Shown here in pieces: positions 54,679-64,000 of a stretch of DNA of 64,000 bases. The stretch is from Pseudoalteromonas prydzensis (GTDB lineage: Bacteria > Pseudomonadota > Gammaproteobacteria > Enterobacterales > Alteromonadaceae). The stretch lies in NCBI RefSeq assembly GCF_001661495.1, contig NZ_BDDT01000003.1:62001-126000 (forward strand). Reading direction: 5' to 3'. Within the stretch, counting starts at the first letter, position 1; every line of letters begins with the position of its first letter. The position numbers were made by a program, and so were the translations under genes. The notes below the pieces were generated by a model. That model worked only from the letters and a program-made list of their open reading frames with translations. It was not told the origin of the DNA and made no database searches.

Positions 54679-55893
54679 TTATAGCTCCTGTGCAATTGCG
54701 GCGGCATCACGGGCGATCACCCATTCTTCGTTGGTTGGCATGACCACCGCTTTTGTTGAGGCGTGTTGTGAACTTATCACACCTTGCGTGCCAAAGCGGG
54801 CTGCAAGGTTTGCGCCGTTATCACAATCAAGGCCAAGGTAGGCAAGTTGAGTAATCACTTTGTCACGAATAATATCGGAGTTTTCGCCAATACCACCGGT
54901 AAAAATTAATGCATCAAGGCGCTGCAATGGCACCATAAAGGCGGCCACTTGTTTCGCTAAGCGATAACAAAACATTTCAAGTGCTAAAATGGCTTTTTCA
55001 TTGCCAGCTACAGCTGCTTCCTCGATAGTACGGCAGTCGTTTGACAATTCACTAATACCAAGTAAGCCGCTTTGTTTATTTAATAAATCGTCAATTTGTT
55101 GGGCGTCATAATTTAGTTGCGTGGTTAAAAAGTTAAATAACCCAGGGTCGATATCACCGCTGCGGGTACCCATCATCAAACCTTCCAGCGGCGTTAGGCC
55201 CATGCTGGTATCGACACTTTTGCCATTTTTAATCGCGCAGACTGAACAACCATTGCCTAAGTGGGCGCTGATAAAGTTACTTTGCTCTATCGGTTGATCC
55301 AGGAGTTCGGCTGTTTGACTTGCTACATAATAATGGCTGGTACCATGGAAGCCATAGCGTCTAACACCGTAGTCTGTGTAGAGCTTATAAGGTAGAGCAT
55401 ATAAATAGGCAACCTTCTCCATGGTTTGATGAAATGCAGTGTCAAACACAGCGACTTGCGGTAATCCTTTAAAGGCGGCTTGTGCTGCAGCAATGCCTAA
55501 CAAATTTGCATGCCCATGTAATGGGGCAAGTGTTGCCGCTTGGGTAATGCCTTTGATAACCGCATCATCAATCAACATTGATTTAGTAAAGTGCTCACCA
55601 CCATGCACTACACGATGACCCACCGCGATGAGGTTACTTGCTAAATTCTGCTCATTAATAAGTTTAACCAGTGTGTCGATTGCTTCTTTGTGTGCTTGAT
55701 TGGCTGTCAATTCAAGTAGGTATTTTTTGCCTAAGTATTTGTATTTAATAGATGGCGATGATGATCCTAAGCGCTCAGCCAAGCCTGAAATAATTTCTTC
55801 AGAGCTGGTAGCATCTAAAATAGCGAATTTTAAACTTGAACTTCCACAATTAAGAACAAGCACGTGGTGTGGCGATGAAGGTTGCGCAGACAT
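54679..55893 (-). CDS. ackA: Acetate kinase
   Basis: A 404-residue ASKHA-fold kinase. Signature segments are [48 protein letters not shown] and [13 protein letters not shown]. It makes ATP and acetate from acetyl phosphate. The open frame extends upstream, but the ATG at 55893 (MSAQPSSP) has GGGA upstream and gives the normal N-terminus. It forms an operon with pta. Confidence 0.96.
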   Translation of the reverse strand: MSAQPSSPHHVLVLNCGSSSLKFAILDATSSEEIISGLAERLGSSSPSIKYKYLGKKYLLELTANQAHKEAIDTLVKLINEQNLASNLIAVGHRVVHGGEHFTKSMLIDDAVIKGITQAATLAPLHGHANLLGIAAAQAAFKGLPQVAVFDTAFHQTMEKVAYLYALPYKLYTDYGVRRYGFHGTSHYYVASQTAELLDQPIEQSNFISAHLGNGCSVCAIKNGKSVDTSMGLTPLEGLMMGTRSGDIDPGLFNFLTTQLNYDAQQIDDLLNKQSGLLGISELSNDCRTIEEAAVAGNEKAILALEMFCYRLAKQVAAFMVPLQRLDALIFTGGIGENSDIIRDKVITQLAYLGLDCDNGANLAARFGTQGVISSQHASTKAVVMPTNEEWVIARDAAAIAQEL

Positions 55894-56218
55894 ATCAGGA
55901 TCCCATTTTTGACAATATCGGTAAGTGCACATTAAGCTTAGTTGTTATATAACTAAGAATCGAACTAGAATGACTAAAGTTACCATGTTAATGGTCGATA
56001 AATTGCTATGGATATAGCCAATGGCTATACTAAAGTCTAGTTGACTAAATGTGCGTTTATTTTACCTGATTAATTTATTTAAGGTAAGTTTAAACCGTGA
56101 TCAAAAACATGTTTTGGACGAAAAGGTGGAAGGGATTTTACACAAGAATGTTGCCATCAATGTGATACACTCATTAGGCTAACATTTATAAATACACCAG
56201 CGACACCTAGGAGTCATG
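55894..56218. promoter_or_regulatory. Divergent ackA/yfbV promoter region
   Basis: No gene is seen in this 325-base spacer between divergent ackA and yfbV, so it must hold both promoters. It contains ACTAAAGTCTA at 56029-56039, matching 11 bases of the palindrome at 30433 and 32477. The ribosome site AGGAG at 56209 serves yfbV. Confidence 0.5.
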
Positions 56219-56665
56219 ATGCAAAAAAGTGTGATGTCACAAGTTCAAACTGGTCGTGAATACGCTAAAAAATGGCCGATGCGTAAAGAGCTTGCGCCTA
56301 TTTTCACGGAGTTTAGAGTGATTAAAGCCACTGAGTTGGCAATTACCGTCATGCCAATTTTGGCAATGCTCACTTTATTCATGCAAATTAATTATTTAGG
56401 CAGCAGTTTTTTACCCCAAGCAATCGCCATTGCATTGTTTTTTTTATCGTTACCGTTGCAAGGTTTGCTGTGGTTAGGCAAGCGTGCAGATACGCCGCTT
56501 GAGCCAGCAATGGAGCACTGGTATAAAGAGCTGCACAGTAAAATGGTTGCTAACGGCTACCAAGGACACACCCCTAAAGACAAACCTAAATATGCAGAGT
56601 TGGCCCATTTACTCAATGATATGTTTGATAAAATGGACCGTGCTTTTACTAAAGAGAATCTGTAA
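56219..56665 (+). CDS. yfbV: UPF0208 membrane protein YfbV
   Basis: A 148-residue protein with two membrane helices (ELAITVMPILAMLTLFMQI and IAIALFFLSLPLQGLLWLG) and the YfbV tail PKYAELAHLLNDMFDKMDRA. YfbV keeps the E. coli Ter macrodomain insulated. The yfbV-ackA-pta neighbourhood is as in enterics. Two ATGs exist at 56216 and 56219; AGGAG spacing favours the second. Confidence 0.92.
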   Translation: MQKSVMSQVQTGREYAKKWPMRKELAPIFTEFRVIKATELAITVMPILAMLTLFMQINYLGSSFLPQAIAIALFFLSLPLQGLLWLGKRADTPLEPAMEHWYKELHSKMVANGYQGHTPKDKPKYAELAHLLNDMFDKMDRAFTKENL

Positions 56666-57458
56666 GACGGGTAAATTGACTCACATAAAATGACAAGGTG
56701 ACAACTTGCTCGCCTTGTTGCTCTAACAGTTGCCAATGCTCTGGGCGAAACTTCCAGGCAAATGGGGTCATGGTTATCAGGTTTTTCACATCATTAAATG
56801 GCACGCTTATTTGTTGCTCTAACAATGTTTGCTCTATTAGCTCAAATCCACTCGGTACATTAATGGCTGTATGTGCATTAACATCACGGTAGATGTATTG
56901 CTTTAGCTCTTTTAAATGCCAAGGGCCGGGGCTTGCTACAATAAGCTTGCTATCCGGTTTAGCTAAACGCGCTAATTCTGCATCAAATAGCGGTGCAAAA
57001 ATACTTACTAACACATCGGCCATTTCATCATTAAACGGCGCTTGGCTTATTGACGCTACGCTAAAATTACAATTATCGTATCGTTTTGCGGCGTATTTAA
57101 TGGCTGACTTAGAAATGTCTACCCCATAAACCTTCGCATCGCACGCATTAGCTATCGCTTGGGTGTAAAAACCTTCGCCACACCCTAAATCGATAACACA
57201 CTGTGGAGAGTGCGTTGCTACGCGCTCAGCAATGGCTGTTTGTAAAAACTGATAATGCCCCGTTGTTAAAAATGCACGTCTTGCTTGCACCATATCAAGG
57301 TTATCGCCGGGTTGTTTAGAGTTTTTTTGTTGTACTGGCAATAAATTTACATACCCTTCTTTGGCCCTATCAAAGCTATGATTATTACTACATTTGAGTA
57401 CATTAACCTGTAATGTTAGTGATTGTTGGCAAAGCGGGCATTGATAATCAAGACTCAT
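56649..57458 (-). CDS. rlmA: 23S rRNA (guanine-N1)-methyltransferase RlmA
   Basis: A 269-residue SAM-dependent methyltransferase. The N-terminal zinc site is C7, C10, C22 and H26 (CPLC and KCSNNHSF). VIDLGCGEGFYTQAIA is the SAM loop. It methylates G745 (or an equivalent base) of 23S rRNA. Its start overlaps the CbiM-like gene by four bases. The 3' end overlaps yfbV by 17 bases. Confidence 0.92.
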   Translation of the reverse strand: MSLDYQCPLCQQSLTLQVNVLKCSNNHSFDRAKEGYVNLLPVQQKNSKQPGDNLDMVQARRAFLTTGHYQFLQTAIAERVATHSPQCVIDLGCGEGFYTQAIANACDAKVYGVDISKSAIKYAAKRYDNCNFSVASISQAPFNDEMADVLVSIFAPLFDAELARLAKPDSKLIVASPGPWHLKELKQYIYRDVNAHTAINVPSGFELIEQTLLEQQISVPFNDVKNLITMTPFAWKFRPEHWQLLEQQGEQVVTLSFYVSQFTRLTDSL

Positions 57459-58126
57459 GAGTCTAGGTAATCCTTATCGTAAAAAGTTTTCACCCAATGT
57501 GGGCGATAGGTGATCAATAAAGTGATGGCCATACCATTGAGCATCGCTTCTGGAAACCAAATGATGGCACATAAGTAGAGGTAATTTTCACTTAATTCAA
57601 ACCAATTGTAATTGCCCGTCGCATAATAAAAGCCACTCACAGTAATAATTTTAAAACAGGCAATTAAAGCGGCACAAATAAACGCACAGACAAAAATATA
57701 GATGAAAAAATGCCGTGGTAACAGGCTGTAACACAGTATAAATAGGCCATAACTTACTAAAGTCGGCAAGTAAGCACTCAGCAATAACTGTATTGGTAAC
57801 TGCGTAATACTAATTTGGTTAAAGGCGGCCAATAGCAAGCTGGCAAGCGAAGCGCTTAGTAATGCAAAGCGCCAACCCAGAATAAGTGTGATGGCGGTAA
57901 CACCAAGAATGTGCAATTCAAGGCCTGGTAATATGCCCGCTTTAATGCGCCACAGCAGCATAAACACTAAGGCGCACGCGAACACGCCGGTTTGTCTAGC
58001 GGGTGTTGCAAATAGCAGTTGATATTGACGTTGATTAATACTGAGCAAAAAAATACAGCCGGCAACAAGCCAAGCAACTGCTTGCAAATTGCTGCTTATT
58101 ATCGGGGCTGTAATTAACTCATGCAT
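57455..58126 (-). CDS. CbiM-like energy-coupling permease
   Basis: A 223-residue membrane protein with about six helices. It has the N-terminal MHELITAPIIS that resembles the metal-binding start of CbiM/NikM, and WFPEAMLNGMAITLLITYRP near the end. Proteins of this type import Co2+ or Ni2+ with CbiO/CbiQ partners, none of which is adjacent. The frame stays open upstream into xthA, but the ATG at 58126, four bases after the xthA stop, is the natural start. Confidence 0.78.
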   Translation of the reverse strand: MHELITAPIISSNLQAVAWLVAGCIFLLSINQRQYQLLFATPARQTGVFACALVFMLLWRIKAGILPGLELHILGVTAITLILGWRFALLSASLASLLLAAFNQISITQLPIQLLLSAYLPTLVSYGLFILCYSLLPRHFFIYIFVCAFICAALIACFKIITVSGFYYATGNYNWFELSENYLYLCAIIWFPEAMLNGMAITLLITYRPHWVKTFYDKDYLDS

Positions 58127-58130
58127 ACAA

Positions 58131-58937
58131 CTAGCTAAATGTTGACCAAATTGGAGCGTGATCAGATGGTTTTTCGATACCACGCAGCTCATAATCAATA
58201 CCAGCATCAATACAGCGCGCAGCCAATGCTGGTGTGGCTAAGACAACGTCAATACGCAGACCACGGTTATCATCAAAACCTTTTGAACGATAATCGAACC
58301 ATGAGTATTGCTCTATTGTGTCTGGGTGAAGTTCGCGAAATGTATCTTTAAAGCCCCAGTTAAGTAAGGTTGCAAGCCATTCACGCTCTTCTGGTTGGAA
58401 CGAACATTTACCGGTTTTTAACCAGCGCTTACGGTTTACTTCACCAATACCAATATCAAGATCGGTCGCAGAGATATTGATGTCGCCCATCACAATCACA
58501 TCTTCATCATTATTATGATGGGTGTCTAAATGGGTCATTAAATCGCGGTAAAACTGGCGCTTATACGGGAACTTAGTCTCATGGGCGATGTTATCACCTT
58601 GTGGGAAATAGCCATTCATCACCGTTAAATCACGGCCATTTTCTTGGCTGACAGTGACACTGATCATCCGCTTTTGCGATTCTTCAGTATCAGTTGCAAA
58701 CCCTTTAACTACAGATTTAGGTTCATTTTTGCATAACATAGCCACACCGTAATGGGCTTTTTGACCATGAAAATACACGTGATAACCCATTTTTTGCACA
58801 TCTTCGAGTGGAAAAGCTTCATCGTGTACTTTTATTTCTTGTAAACCGATGATATCAGGCTGATGTTTATCAATAATAGCTTGTAGTTGATGCAGGCGAG
58901 CTCGCAGCCCATTAATGTTAAATGAAATTACTTTCAT
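58131..58937 (-). CDS. xthA: Exodeoxyribonuclease III
   Basis: A 268-residue AP endonuclease and 3' exonuclease. It has [11 protein letters not shown], the metal-binding [36 protein letters not shown] and the catalytic-His SDHAPIW end. It repairs abasic sites. Length equals E. coli XthA. It is the first gene of a run with the CbiM-like permease and rlmA (close or overlapping spacing). Confidence 0.95.
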   Translation of the reverse strand: MKVISFNINGLRARLHQLQAIIDKHQPDIIGLQEIKVHDEAFPLEDVQKMGYHVYFHGQKAHYGVAMLCKNEPKSVVKGFATDTEESQKRMISVTVSQENGRDLTVMNGYFPQGDNIAHETKFPYKRQFYRDLMTHLDTHHNNDEDVIVMGDINISATDLDIGIGEVNRKRWLKTGKCSFQPEEREWLATLLNWGFKDTFRELHPDTIEQYSWFDYRSKGFDDNRGLRIDVVLATPALAARCIDAGIDYELRGIEKPSDHAPIWSTFS

Positions 58938-59185
58938 GGCTAGACCTTAAATTAGAATTAGCTTTTCGCAGATTATGGCAAATTCTATCATCAAATAAGA
59001 TCTGGTACATGTGCTTATTCATTAAAAATAAACTGCTCAAATGATGAACAGATTGTGAGTTGTGATTAAATATTGTTAATGCGATTTTAAATAAAATATT
59101 AAATATATAATCCAGTTGATTTGTGTTTGTTGGTCTATATAATGCGCAAAAAATGCTCACATTATCACTCCACCCAAGGTAAATC

Positions 59186-59617
59186 ATGAAACTACAATTA
59201 TTAGCATTGTTTGCGGCTACGGCTGCATTTTCTAATACTGCAAGTGCAGCACAATACTTTAATGCAGACCAGAAAATTGAATCTAAACTGTGCTCAATTA
59301 GCGCTAACCAAGGATTTACTGCTGCGCGTAAAGTCGCTGCGCAACATGGTGTCTACTTATCACGTCAGTCAAAAAGCATTTTATGTAATGGCGAAGATAT
59401 TCGCCATATTGCTAAAAAGCGCGATGATAAAATTCACCAACAAAAAGTAATAGAAGTGTTTGCTAAAAACAGTCAAACAGAAACGCAATTGTGCATGACG
59501 GCATTGCAACAAGGTTTGGCACCGGTGAAAGCAAAGATTACAGACCTAAACTCTTTGCAATGCAATGGTGAAGTGGTTACTGAGTTTGTTAAACGTTATA
59601 AAGGCACAACTATTTGA
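59186..59617 (+). CDS. DUF3718 secreted protein (two domains)
   Basis: A 143-residue protein with a signal peptide (cleavage near ASA-AQYF). Two DUF3718 units follow: ESKLCSISANQGFTAARKVA...ILCNGEDIRHIAKK, and ETQLCMTALQQGLAPVKAKI...LQCNGEVVTEFVKR. Each unit has a Cys pair that may form a disulfide. The family is common in Alteromonadales and has no known function. Monocistronic, ending in a strong terminator. Confidence 0.85.
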   Translation: MKLQLLALFAATAAFSNTASAAQYFNADQKIESKLCSISANQGFTAARKVAAQHGVYLSRQSKSILCNGEDIRHIAKKRDDKIHQQKVIEVFAKNSQTETQLCMTALQQGLAPVKAKITDLNSLQCNGEVVTEFVKRYKGTTI

Positions 59618-59641
59618 TTCAAATAGGTTGTGCTAATGCGT

Positions 59642-59686
59642 AATACAATATTAGTGGCTGTTAATAGCCGCTAATATTGTATTTTT
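59642..59686 (+). terminator. Strong terminator after the DUF3718 gene
   Basis: AATACAATATTAG pairs with CTAATATTGTATT, and inside it GGCT pairs with AGCC, around GTTAAT. One mismatch separates the two parts of a 17-base-pair stem. TTTT follows. Confidence 0.88.
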
Positions 59687-59761
59687 GAATAATAACTTTT
59701 CCAACCGTTGCATAGTTCTGTCATAATAACGCGTTGAATATACCTCAGCGTCTTGGTGTCT

Positions 59762-60364
59762 ATGGTGACAAAATCGGCTACAAAACGAATTAGTGATGAA
59801 CAACTTGTTGAGATCATTGAAGCGGCTATTTTTGTTGCTGGAAAACCCCTCAGTAAGCGGCACTTAAAAGAAACGGTATTAAGTGACTTGAGTGTGTCGA
59901 TGACGCGCATTAACCTCGCAATTGAACAAATCCAAATCCATTATCAAACCCGAGGTATTCGGTTAGTTGAAGTGGGGAGTGGCTTTCGATTTCAAGCGTG
60001 TGCGAGTTTAGCGCCTTGGTTAAATAACCTTTGGCAAGAACGCGCACCTAAATATTCTCGTGCCTTATTAGAGACGTTATCACTTATTGCGTATCGACAG
60101 CCAATCACCCGAGGTGAAATTGAGCAAGTACGTGGCGTAACTGTTGGCTCTGGTATTATTAAAAGTCTGCTCGAACGCGAGTGGATACATGTTGTAGGTC
60201 ATAAAGAAGTGCCGGGACGGCCTGCTTTATATGCGACAACAAAACAATTTTTAGATTATTTTTCGTTAACAGGTTTAGATAATTTACCGCCACTGCCAAA
60301 ACAGCAGCAAAGTAAAATAGACCAGTTATTGAGTGATCCTTCTGTGAGAGAACTATCCGAATGA
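59762..60364 (+). CDS. scpB: Segregation and condensation protein ScpB
   Basis: A 200-residue winged-helix protein: [40 protein letters not shown] and [20 protein letters not shown]. ScpB binds the ScpA kleisin and SMC. The usual upstream partner scpA is absent here; a DUF3718 gene and a strong terminator precede it. Its stop overlaps the rluB start (ATGA). The ATG at 59762 is chosen over one three codons earlier. Confidence 0.9.
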   Translation: MVTKSATKRISDEQLVEIIEAAIFVAGKPLSKRHLKETVLSDLSVSMTRINLAIEQIQIHYQTRGIRLVEVGSGFRFQACASLAPWLNNLWQERAPKYSRALLETLSLIAYRQPITRGEIEQVRGVTVGSGIIKSLLEREWIHVVGHKEVPGRPALYATTKQFLDYFSLTGLDNLPPLPKQQQSKIDQLLSDPSVRELSE

Positions 60365-61230
60365 GTATACAAGGTGAAAAGTTACAAAAAGTCTTAGCAA
60401 GAGCGGGCGTTGGTTCGCGTCGCGAGATGGAAAAATACATTGATGCAAATCGTGTCAGTGTAAATGGTAAAGTAGCAAAATTGGGCGATCGTGTTGAAGA
60501 AACAGATTTGATCCGAGTTGACGGCCATACCGTTAAAATTGAAGAAAAAGCAGAACGTATTTGCCGTGTCATTATGTATAACAAACCTGAAGGCGAGTTA
60601 TGTACGCGTAAAGATCCTGAAGGACGTAGAACGGTATTCGATCGCTTGCCGCGCGTTGATGGCGAACGTTGGATTGCAGTCGGTCGTTTAGATATAAATA
60701 CTGCCGGTTTAATGTTGTTCACCAATGATGGTGAACTTGCCAATCGTTTAATGCACCCAAGCTATGAAGTTGAGCGTGAATATTCAGCTCGTGTATTTGG
60801 TGAAGTCACAGCAGAAACCATCAAAAACTTAACCAAAGGCGTTGAGCTTGAAGATGGTATGGCTAAGTTCCTAAATATAAAACCACTGGGTGGCGAAGGT
60901 ATTAACCGTTGGTATAACGTCACGTTAACTGAAGGACGAAACCGTGAAGTACGTCGTTTATGGCAATCTCAAGATGTAGAAGTATCACGTCTTATTCGTA
61001 TTCGTTACGGCAAGTTAGAGCTTGATAAACGCCTTCCACAAGGTGGTTGGGCTGAGCTTGAACTAGAGACAGTTAACTACTTGCGTAAAACAGTAAAGTT
61101 AGGCCGTGAAACACAAACTAAGTTGTCAGTAATGCCTGAAAAGCGCAAAGATAAGCGCGCTAAAATTAACCAAATTCGCAAAGCTGTTAAAAAACATAAT
61201 AACCGCGTTAAACAAACTAAACGTCGTTAA
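60361..61230 (+). CDS. rluB: 23S rRNA pseudouridine(2605) synthase RluB
   Basis: A 289-residue pseudouridine synthase. An S4-type RNA-binding start ([20 protein letters not shown]) is followed by the catalytic segment [20 protein letters not shown] (the Asp). The C-terminus is a long basic tail ([20 protein letters not shown]). It modifies U2605 of 23S rRNA. It is coupled to scpB by a four-base overlap, a common gammaproteobacterial arrangement. Confidence 0.94.
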   Translation: MSIQGEKLQKVLARAGVGSRREMEKYIDANRVSVNGKVAKLGDRVEETDLIRVDGHTVKIEEKAERICRVIMYNKPEGELCTRKDPEGRRTVFDRLPRVDGERWIAVGRLDINTAGLMLFTNDGELANRLMHPSYEVEREYSARVFGEVTAETIKNLTKGVELEDGMAKFLNIKPLGGEGINRWYNVTLTEGRNREVRRLWQSQDVEVSRLIRIRYGKLELDKRLPQGGWAELELETVNYLRKTVKLGRETQTKLSVMPEKRKDKRAKINQIRKAVKKHNNRVKQTKRR

Positions 61231-61279
61231 TATTTGTTATACGTAAAGTAAGCCGCTAATGACAAGCGCAGCGTCAATG

Positions 61280-61314
61280 ATCCGTATTTAGTTTTACTAA
61301 TTACGGATTTTTTT
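61280..61314 (+). terminator. Terminator after rluB
   Basis: ATCCGTA pairs with TACGGAT, extended by TAG/CTA inside, and is followed by a seven-T run. It closes the scpB-rluB transcript. Confidence 0.85.
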
Positions 61315-61351
61315 ATGGCTATTTAAATCATATTTAGTCGTGTTTAACAGC

Positions 61352-62299
61352 TTACCTGTCAGCAATAGTTTGCGCAAAGGCTAATAATTCGCGACGTAAC
61401 CATTGATGGGGGCTGGCGTGGTGAAGTAATGGGCTCCAGAGCATTTTTACTTCTATCGGTACAATTTGAAATGGCACTGGGCTAATAACCAGCTCAGTGT
61501 GCTCGGTTAGCAATTTGGCTTGTCGCCGTGGCAGTGTTGCGATTAATTGCGGTGATTGGCACAGCAGGCTGGCGACCATATAGTGGCGAGTAAACACCCG
61601 AATATGGCGAGTTTGTTCAAGTTGCCATAGCGCCTCATCTACCCAACCTAGTTTTTGGCTGCCTGATTTATTGGTCACCGCCGCTTCTGCTCCCCAGCCT
61701 GCTCGATTAACCCAAATATGTTCACTCGCTAAATATTGTTCCAAGTCCGGTTTTTTTAAATAAGGGTTTGCCGGGTGCATTAAGCAACAGTAATTGTCGC
61801 GCCATACACTGGCTTGATGAAACGAGCGAGGCAAACCATTAAAGCGATTGATAGCTAAATCAATAGTGCCTTTTTCCATATCTTGTAGGCTAACATCACT
61901 TGGGCTGAGTACATCAAAATTAAGCCCAGGGTGTTTGTTAAGTTGCGCAGTAATAAAAGGGGCGACTAAGGTTGATTCTAAATAATCGTTGGCCATGATG
62001 CGAAAAGTCACGTGCGCAGTGCTAGGGTCGAAAATGTCACTGGGTTGAGTAATTGCCTCCGCCATTTTTAATAACGCTTCAATTTCAGGCTTTAAACTCA
62101 GTGCTTTTGCGGTTGGGGTCATTGAGCCTGCGGCGCGAACGAGAAGAGGATCGTCAAATAAATCACGTAATCGCTTTAAAGCGTTACTCATAGCAGGTTG
62201 AGTGAGTGCTAGTTTATTTGCTGCTTTAGAGACATTTTGCTCATCTATGAGTACATTTAAGTACACAAGCAGGTTGAGATCGACATTGCGTATATTCAT
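61352..62299 (-). CDS. LysR-family transcriptional regulator
   Basis: A 315-residue protein. The N-terminal HTH has DLNLLVYLNVLIDEQNVSKA and TQPAMSNALKRLRDLFDDPL, the NodD/NahR-like subgroup start. The effector domain follows from about residue 95. The ATG at 62299 (MNIRNVDLNLL) is the typical start; an upstream ATG six codons earlier is possible. It is divergent from aceK, though a regulatory link is only positional. Confidence 0.9.
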   Translation of the reverse strand: MNIRNVDLNLLVYLNVLIDEQNVSKAANKLALTQPAMSNALKRLRDLFDDPLLVRAAGSMTPTAKALSLKPEIEALLKMAEAITQPSDIFDPSTAHVTFRIMANDYLESTLVAPFITAQLNKHPGLNFDVLSPSDVSLQDMEKGTIDLAINRFNGLPRSFHQASVWRDNYCCLMHPANPYLKKPDLEQYLASEHIWVNRAGWGAEAAVTNKSGSQKLGWVDEALWQLEQTRHIRVFTRHYMVASLLCQSPQLIATLPRRQAKLLTEHTELVISPVPFQIVPIEVKMLWSPLLHHASPHQWLRRELLAFAQTIADR

Positions 62300-62403
62300 T
62301 TGATCAATCTTATTCATTCGCTGTATTAATTATCTAAATTAAAGCCTGCTTGCTAAGGTGTGTAAACCTATAATGATAAATAGTCGCCATAAGTGATAAA
62401 AAT

Positions 62404-64000
62404 ATGCCTGAATTAGAGCCGCAAAACCCGTTATTAAATGAGCCAGAAAACGCGCTACAGCAAGTGATTGCGACTAAATTAGCACGTGCGGTATTTGCAG
62501 GTTTTGAAGCCATGTTCGCAGAATTTTTAAATATCACTTTAGGTGCGCAAAGTCGCTTTGAGCAACAGCAATGGCAAGGCGTGCAATCAGCAATGCGTGA
62601 GCGATTACAAGTCTACGAACGACAAGTTAAAAGTGTCAGTGAAGCCGTGCGGATCATTGCTTTTCAAGAGCTTCACGAGCCGCTACTTTGGCAACGAGCA
62701 AAACACATTTATGGGCAGATGGTTGCTGAGCACGAAAACCAGCCGATTGCGCACACTTTCTTTAATTCGACTTTTGGCTCGATTTGGGACGATAAAAAAA
62801 TTCGTACTGTGCATTTATTTGTACTCAAAGCCAAATATCGGGCAAAGCCAAGGCCTTTCGATAATTTAGTAAGCCGCATTTCCTTACAAAATGGCTTTAC
62901 ACACGCGGTGCAGCAACTTATTTACCGCCAAGCTTTTCGAGTTAAATTTACCAATCTAGTGAAAGATATTGATAATTTACAAGCTACGCTCAAGTTAGGT
63001 GCGAAGCAGCAGTGCCGCCAAGTGTATGAATTAATGAATTTGAATGACGGGTATATTGAATACGCTAATTCGCTGTTTTTTAGAAATAAAGCTTGTTATC
63101 TGATTGGTCGCTGCATTGCTAAAAACGGCGATAATATGCCTTTTGCGATCGCTATTTTAAATACTGATGAAGGCTTAAAGTTAGACGCTGTAATGATGGG
63201 AGCGGATCAACTCAGTTTATTATTTGGTTTTGCTCGTACTTACTTTATGGTTGATACCGATCAACCTGCGCGGTATGTTGATTACTTATCTGTACTGATG
63301 CCTCATAAACAACGCTTTGAATTATTTAACGCTATTGGCTTTATTAAGCATGCCAAAACCGAGTTCTATCGCTACAAGGTAGATACTACAAAAAATAGCC
63401 CAATTGAAGATAAGTATATTACCGCCCCAGGTACGCCTGGTATGGTGATGCTGGTATTTACCACACCAGGCTCTGATTATGTCTATAAAGTGATAAAAGA
63501 TAAGTTTAATGCGCCAAAAACAGCCACCAAAGCACAGGTGATGGCGAAGTATGACTTTGTTAAACAAGCCGACAGAGTAGGGCGTTTGGTCGACACTCAT
63601 GAGTTCCGCTATTTGGCGTTTGATTTAAGCCGCTTTAGCGATGAACTTTTAACACAAATGCACGCTAATATTCCCAGTTGTATGTCGATTGCTAACAAAG
63701 CATTAGTGCTTAAGCATGTGTATGTGGAGCGTAAAATGACCCCGCTTAATTTATATATTAATCAGTGTGATGATAACCAACTGAGCAAGGTAATGCATGA
63801 TTATGGTCAAGCAATTAAAGACTTAGCGGGGGCGAATATTTTCCCCGGCGATATGTTGATGAAAAATTTTGGCGTCACCCGCTGGGGGCGCGTGGTCTTT
63901 TATGACTATGATGAAATTTGCCCGCTCACCCAGTGTCAGTTTAGGCAATTACCCAGTAGTGAAAATAGCTTTGATGAACTCAGTAATGAAAGCTATTTCG
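62404..64000 (+). CDS. aceK: Isocitrate dehydrogenase kinase/phosphatase (3' end beyond window)
   Basis: About 532 codons are visible without a stop; E. coli AceK has 578. Conserved AceK segments include FFNSTFGSIWDDKKIRTVHL, the ATP-loop-like APGTPGMVMLVFTTPGSDYV with VYKVIKDKF, VYVERKMTPLNLYI and GANIFPGDMLMKNFGVTRWG. VVFYDYDEICPLT gives the metal-binding Asp. It switches isocitrate dehydrogenase on and off to direct carbon to the glyoxylate shunt. aceBA are not in the window. Confidence 0.95.
   Translation, partial: MPELEPQNPLLNEPENALQQVIATKLARAVFAGFEAMFAEFLNITLGAQSRFEQQQWQGVQSAMRERLQVYERQVKSVSEAVRIIAFQELHEPLLWQRAKHIYGQMVAEHENQPIAHTFFNSTFGSIWDDKKIRTVHLFVLKAKYRAKPRPFDNLVSRISLQNGFTHAVQQLIYRQAFRVKFTNLVKDIDNLQATLKLGAKQQCRQVYELMNLNDGYIEYANSLFFRNKACYLIGRCIAKNGDNMPFAIAILNTDEGLKLDAVMMGADQLSLLFGFARTYFMVDTDQPARYVDYLSVLMPHKQRFELFNAIGFIKHAKTEFYRYKVDTTKNSPIEDKYITAPGTPGMVMLVFTTPGSDYVYKVIKDKFNAPKTATKAQVMAKYDFVKQADRVGRLVDTHEFRYLAFDLSRFSDELLTQMHANIPSCMSIANKALVLKHVYVERKMTPLNLYINQCDDNQLSKVMHDYGQAIKDLAGANIFPGDMLMKNFGVTRWGRVVFYDYDEICPLTQCQFRQLPSSENSFDELSNESYF

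Noticed and set aside
55933..56215. Small gene in the ackA/yfbV spacer
   Set aside because: No frame with a start, ribosome site and protein-like composition was seen; it is treated as a promoter region.

Overview
The window looks like a chromosomal segment of a marine gammaproteobacterium of the Alteromonadales, most likely Pseudoalteromonas. It is moderately AT-rich and dense with housekeeping genes of gammaproteobacterial type (metG, apbC, dcd, alaA, dapE, ackA-pta-yfbV, rlmA, xthA, scpB-rluB, sbcB, aceK). It also carries Na+-dependent transport (NhaD, an NSS symporter), a TonB receptor and DUF3718. The genus is inferred from protein style; no rRNA or tRNA gene was seen to confirm it.

Layout. 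1-8.9 kb: a truncated nitroreductase divergent from a LysR regulator, an RND efflux pump (adaptor plus permease), a YkgJ-type cysteine-cluster protein, a TonB-dependent receptor and msrA. 8.9-11.5 kb: an AT-rich four-gene accessory cassette, possibly an effector/immunity island. 11.7-17.0 kb: a DUF4136 lipoprotein and a MukBEF-like condensin operon (mksF-mksE-mksB). 17.2-22.4 kb: nhaD, a lysine riboswitch with lysC, a phosphopantetheinyl transferase and an NSS transporter. 22.4-25.4 kb: a membrane-anchored lipoyl protein, a zinc-ribbon protein, a small membrane protein, and a frameshifted REP-associated transposase flanked by an imperfect duplication and hairpin repeats. 25.4-29.3 kb: ldhA, a glutathione peroxidase, a beta-hydroxyacid dehydrogenase and sbcB.

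29.5-33.1 kb is a decay zone. It holds a Tse2-like toxin pseudogene with an intact small partner gene, and a degenerate duplicate of a secreted-protein locus on the other side of a lysE/araC pair. 33.2-43.0 kb holds metG, apbC, dcd, an EAL-domain receptor, a CLCA_X-type putative metalloprotein, a DTW tRNA-modifying enzyme, an Hpt protein and alaA. 43.1-46.1 kb is an envelope lipoprotein operon (COG3014, YcfL, LpoB, glycine zipper). 46.2-49.3 kb is a bufferin-type RiPP operon: precursor, MNIO maturase, DUF2063 partner and a DMT transporter. 49.2-64 kb holds a peptidase-dapE-yffB-IIA-ACT run, ackA-pta, yfbV, rlmA, xthA with a CbiM-like permease, a DUF3718 protein, scpB-rluB, a LysR regulator and aceK (cut at the right edge).

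The most interesting parts are: the bufferin operon, whose precursor appears lipidated and has a tandemly duplicated 6-Cys core; an IIA-Glc homologue lacking both active-site histidines; the decayed Tse2 toxin with two compensating frameshifts beside an intact partner; the duplicated locus with a shared palindrome; the 8.9-11.5 kb cassette; and the MksBEF condensin with no visible JetD/MksG nuclease. All family assignments are by eye from motifs and were not checked by search.
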